Of a DNA stretch of 64,000 nucleotides, positions 63,517 through 64,000 are shown piece after piece. Positions within the stretch are counted from its first letter, which is position 1; every line of letters starts with the position of its first letter. Made by a program: the position numbers and the translations under genes. The stretch comes from Ferruginibacter sp. (GTDB taxonomy: Bacteria; Bacteroidota; Bacteroidia; Chitinophagales; Chitinophagaceae), in contig JABFRP010000004.1 of assembly GCA_013141115.1 (NCBI GenBank), positions 248,001 to 312,000 on the forward strand, given 5' to 3'. The notes below the pieces were generated by a model. It was given only the letters and a program-made list of their open reading frames with translations. It had not been told where the DNA came from and ran no database searches.

Positions 63517-64000
63517 ATGAAGTATTTTTTCTTACCCATCCTATTATTTACTGCATCTCTCTTTTCTGTAGCAGCACAAGACATTGACATTTTATCCGGA
63601 GTTAAAATTAAGTTGCGGGATGGTGTTAACCTGAATGCTACCGTTTATAAACCACACGAGCAAAAGGAGGCTTTGCCTGTCATTCTCCAGGTGACACCTT
63701 ACATCAGTGATAACTATCATCCACGGGGGACATATTTTGCCAAAAATGGTTATGTCTATGTTATTGTAGACTCCAGGGGCAGAGGTAGTAGCGAAGGTAT
63801 ATTTGATCCCTTTATGCAAGAAGGGAAAGACGGCTTTGACTTAGTAGAATGGCTTGCAATTCAAAATTACTGCAATGGAAAAGTAACAATGTGGGGTGGG
63901 TCATACAGCGGCTTTAACCAATGGGCAACTGCCAAAGAATTGCCGCCTCATTTAAAATCAATTGTACCAGTTGCTTCTGCAAAACCAGGAGTTGATTTTC
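63517..64000 (+). CDS. CocE/NonD-family hydrolase (X-Pro dipeptidyl-peptidase S15 type), 3' truncated by window edge
   Basis: The first 161 residues of an exported serine hydrolase, running off the end of the window. The signal peptide (LPILLFTASLFSVAAQ) is followed by GVKIKLRDGVNLNATVYKP, the usual start of the S15 domain. VIVDSRGRGSSEG precedes the helix DGFDLVEWLAIQNYCNGKV, and the nucleophile motif MWGGSYSGFNQ has Ser in GxSYxG. The acid, His and C-terminal jelly-roll domain lie beyond the window. Members hydrolyse esters, amides or X-Pro peptides. It follows the M19 dipeptidase by about 100 bases, and both could take part in peptide breakdown. Confidence 0.93.
   Translation, partial: MKYFFLPILLFTASLFSVAAQDIDILSGVKIKLRDGVNLNATVYKPHEQKEALPVILQVTPYISDNYHPRGTYFAKNGYVYVIVDSRGRGSSEGIFDPFMQEGKDGFDLVEWLAIQNYCNGKVTMWGGSYSGFNQWATAKELPPHLKSIVPVASAKPGVDF

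Noticed and set aside
1-64000. CRISPR array, transposase, phage genes or integron integrase
   Set aside because: I looked for regularly spaced direct repeats, DDE or tyrosine recombinase motifs and phage structural genes and found none. The cassette idea therefore rests only on the boundary motif and gene content.

Overview
The window looks like an accessory stretch of a Bacteroidota chromosome, probably from the Chitinophagaceae or a close relative. The evidence is a SusC/SusD pair, DUF4249 and DUF1735 lipoproteins, a type IX secretion (type B) C-terminal signal, LytTR two-component proteins, short AT-rich leaders with TAnnTTTG promoter boxes, and AT-rich DNA throughout. No phage, transposase, integrase, rRNA or CRISPR array was recognised.

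Layout. 1-5575: 3' part of a SusC-like TonB receptor, a SusD-like lipoprotein and a DUF1735-type lipoprotein, which form one glycan or nutrient uptake operon. 5.6-10.7 kb: a decayed membrane gene, a GH16-fold protein, an MmpS-like lipoprotein, an alpha/beta hydrolase, a DoxX-like protein and a repeat-rich exported protein ending in a strong terminator. 10.7-12.6 kb: a LytS/LytR-type two-component pair. 13.3-19.5 kb: LRR protein, CPBP protease, membrane-bound AraC regulator, frameshifted exported hydrolase, DUF2306 protein and a broken serine hydrolase. 19.6-19.8 kb: a partial tRNA-Gly(GCC) sequence followed by a hairpin. 19.9-29.1 kb is the only minus-strand block: tandem Crp/Fnr regulators, a quinone-reductase-like enzyme, a small secreted protein, a DUF4249 plus TonB receptor pair, a small membrane protein and two paralogous beta-barrel proteins. 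Three of its transcription units share a palindromic upstream element.

From 29.8 kb to the end every intact gene is on the plus strand: LytTR regulator, Tat-exported bicovalent flavin oxidase, GT39-like glycosyltransferase, O-methyltransferase, AraC regulator, serine hydrolase, subclass A2 class A beta-lactamase, Crp regulator, VOC and NTF2-like proteins, acyltransferase, GNAT enzyme, an RpfF-like crotonase (candidate fatty-acid signal synthase), a 1277-residue SprB-repeat protein, a three-gene operon of small membrane proteins, esterases, a membrane dipeptidase and the start of a CocE/NonD hydrolase.

Two features set the window apart. First, the spacers hold many 3' fragments of genes that also occur nearly intact elsewhere in the window (VOC, DUF3108-like, DUF1080-like, LRR, esterase, exported hydrolase, heme-degrading-domain, MmpS-like, Crp), so the region has grown by repeated segmental duplication and decay. 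Second, the motif TACCGCTAA lies at or just after the 3' ends of unrelated genes and twice supplies the stop codon itself, which resembles a cassette boundary. Several broken genes differ from an intact frame by one base in an A or T homopolymer, so some frameshifts may be sequencing errors.
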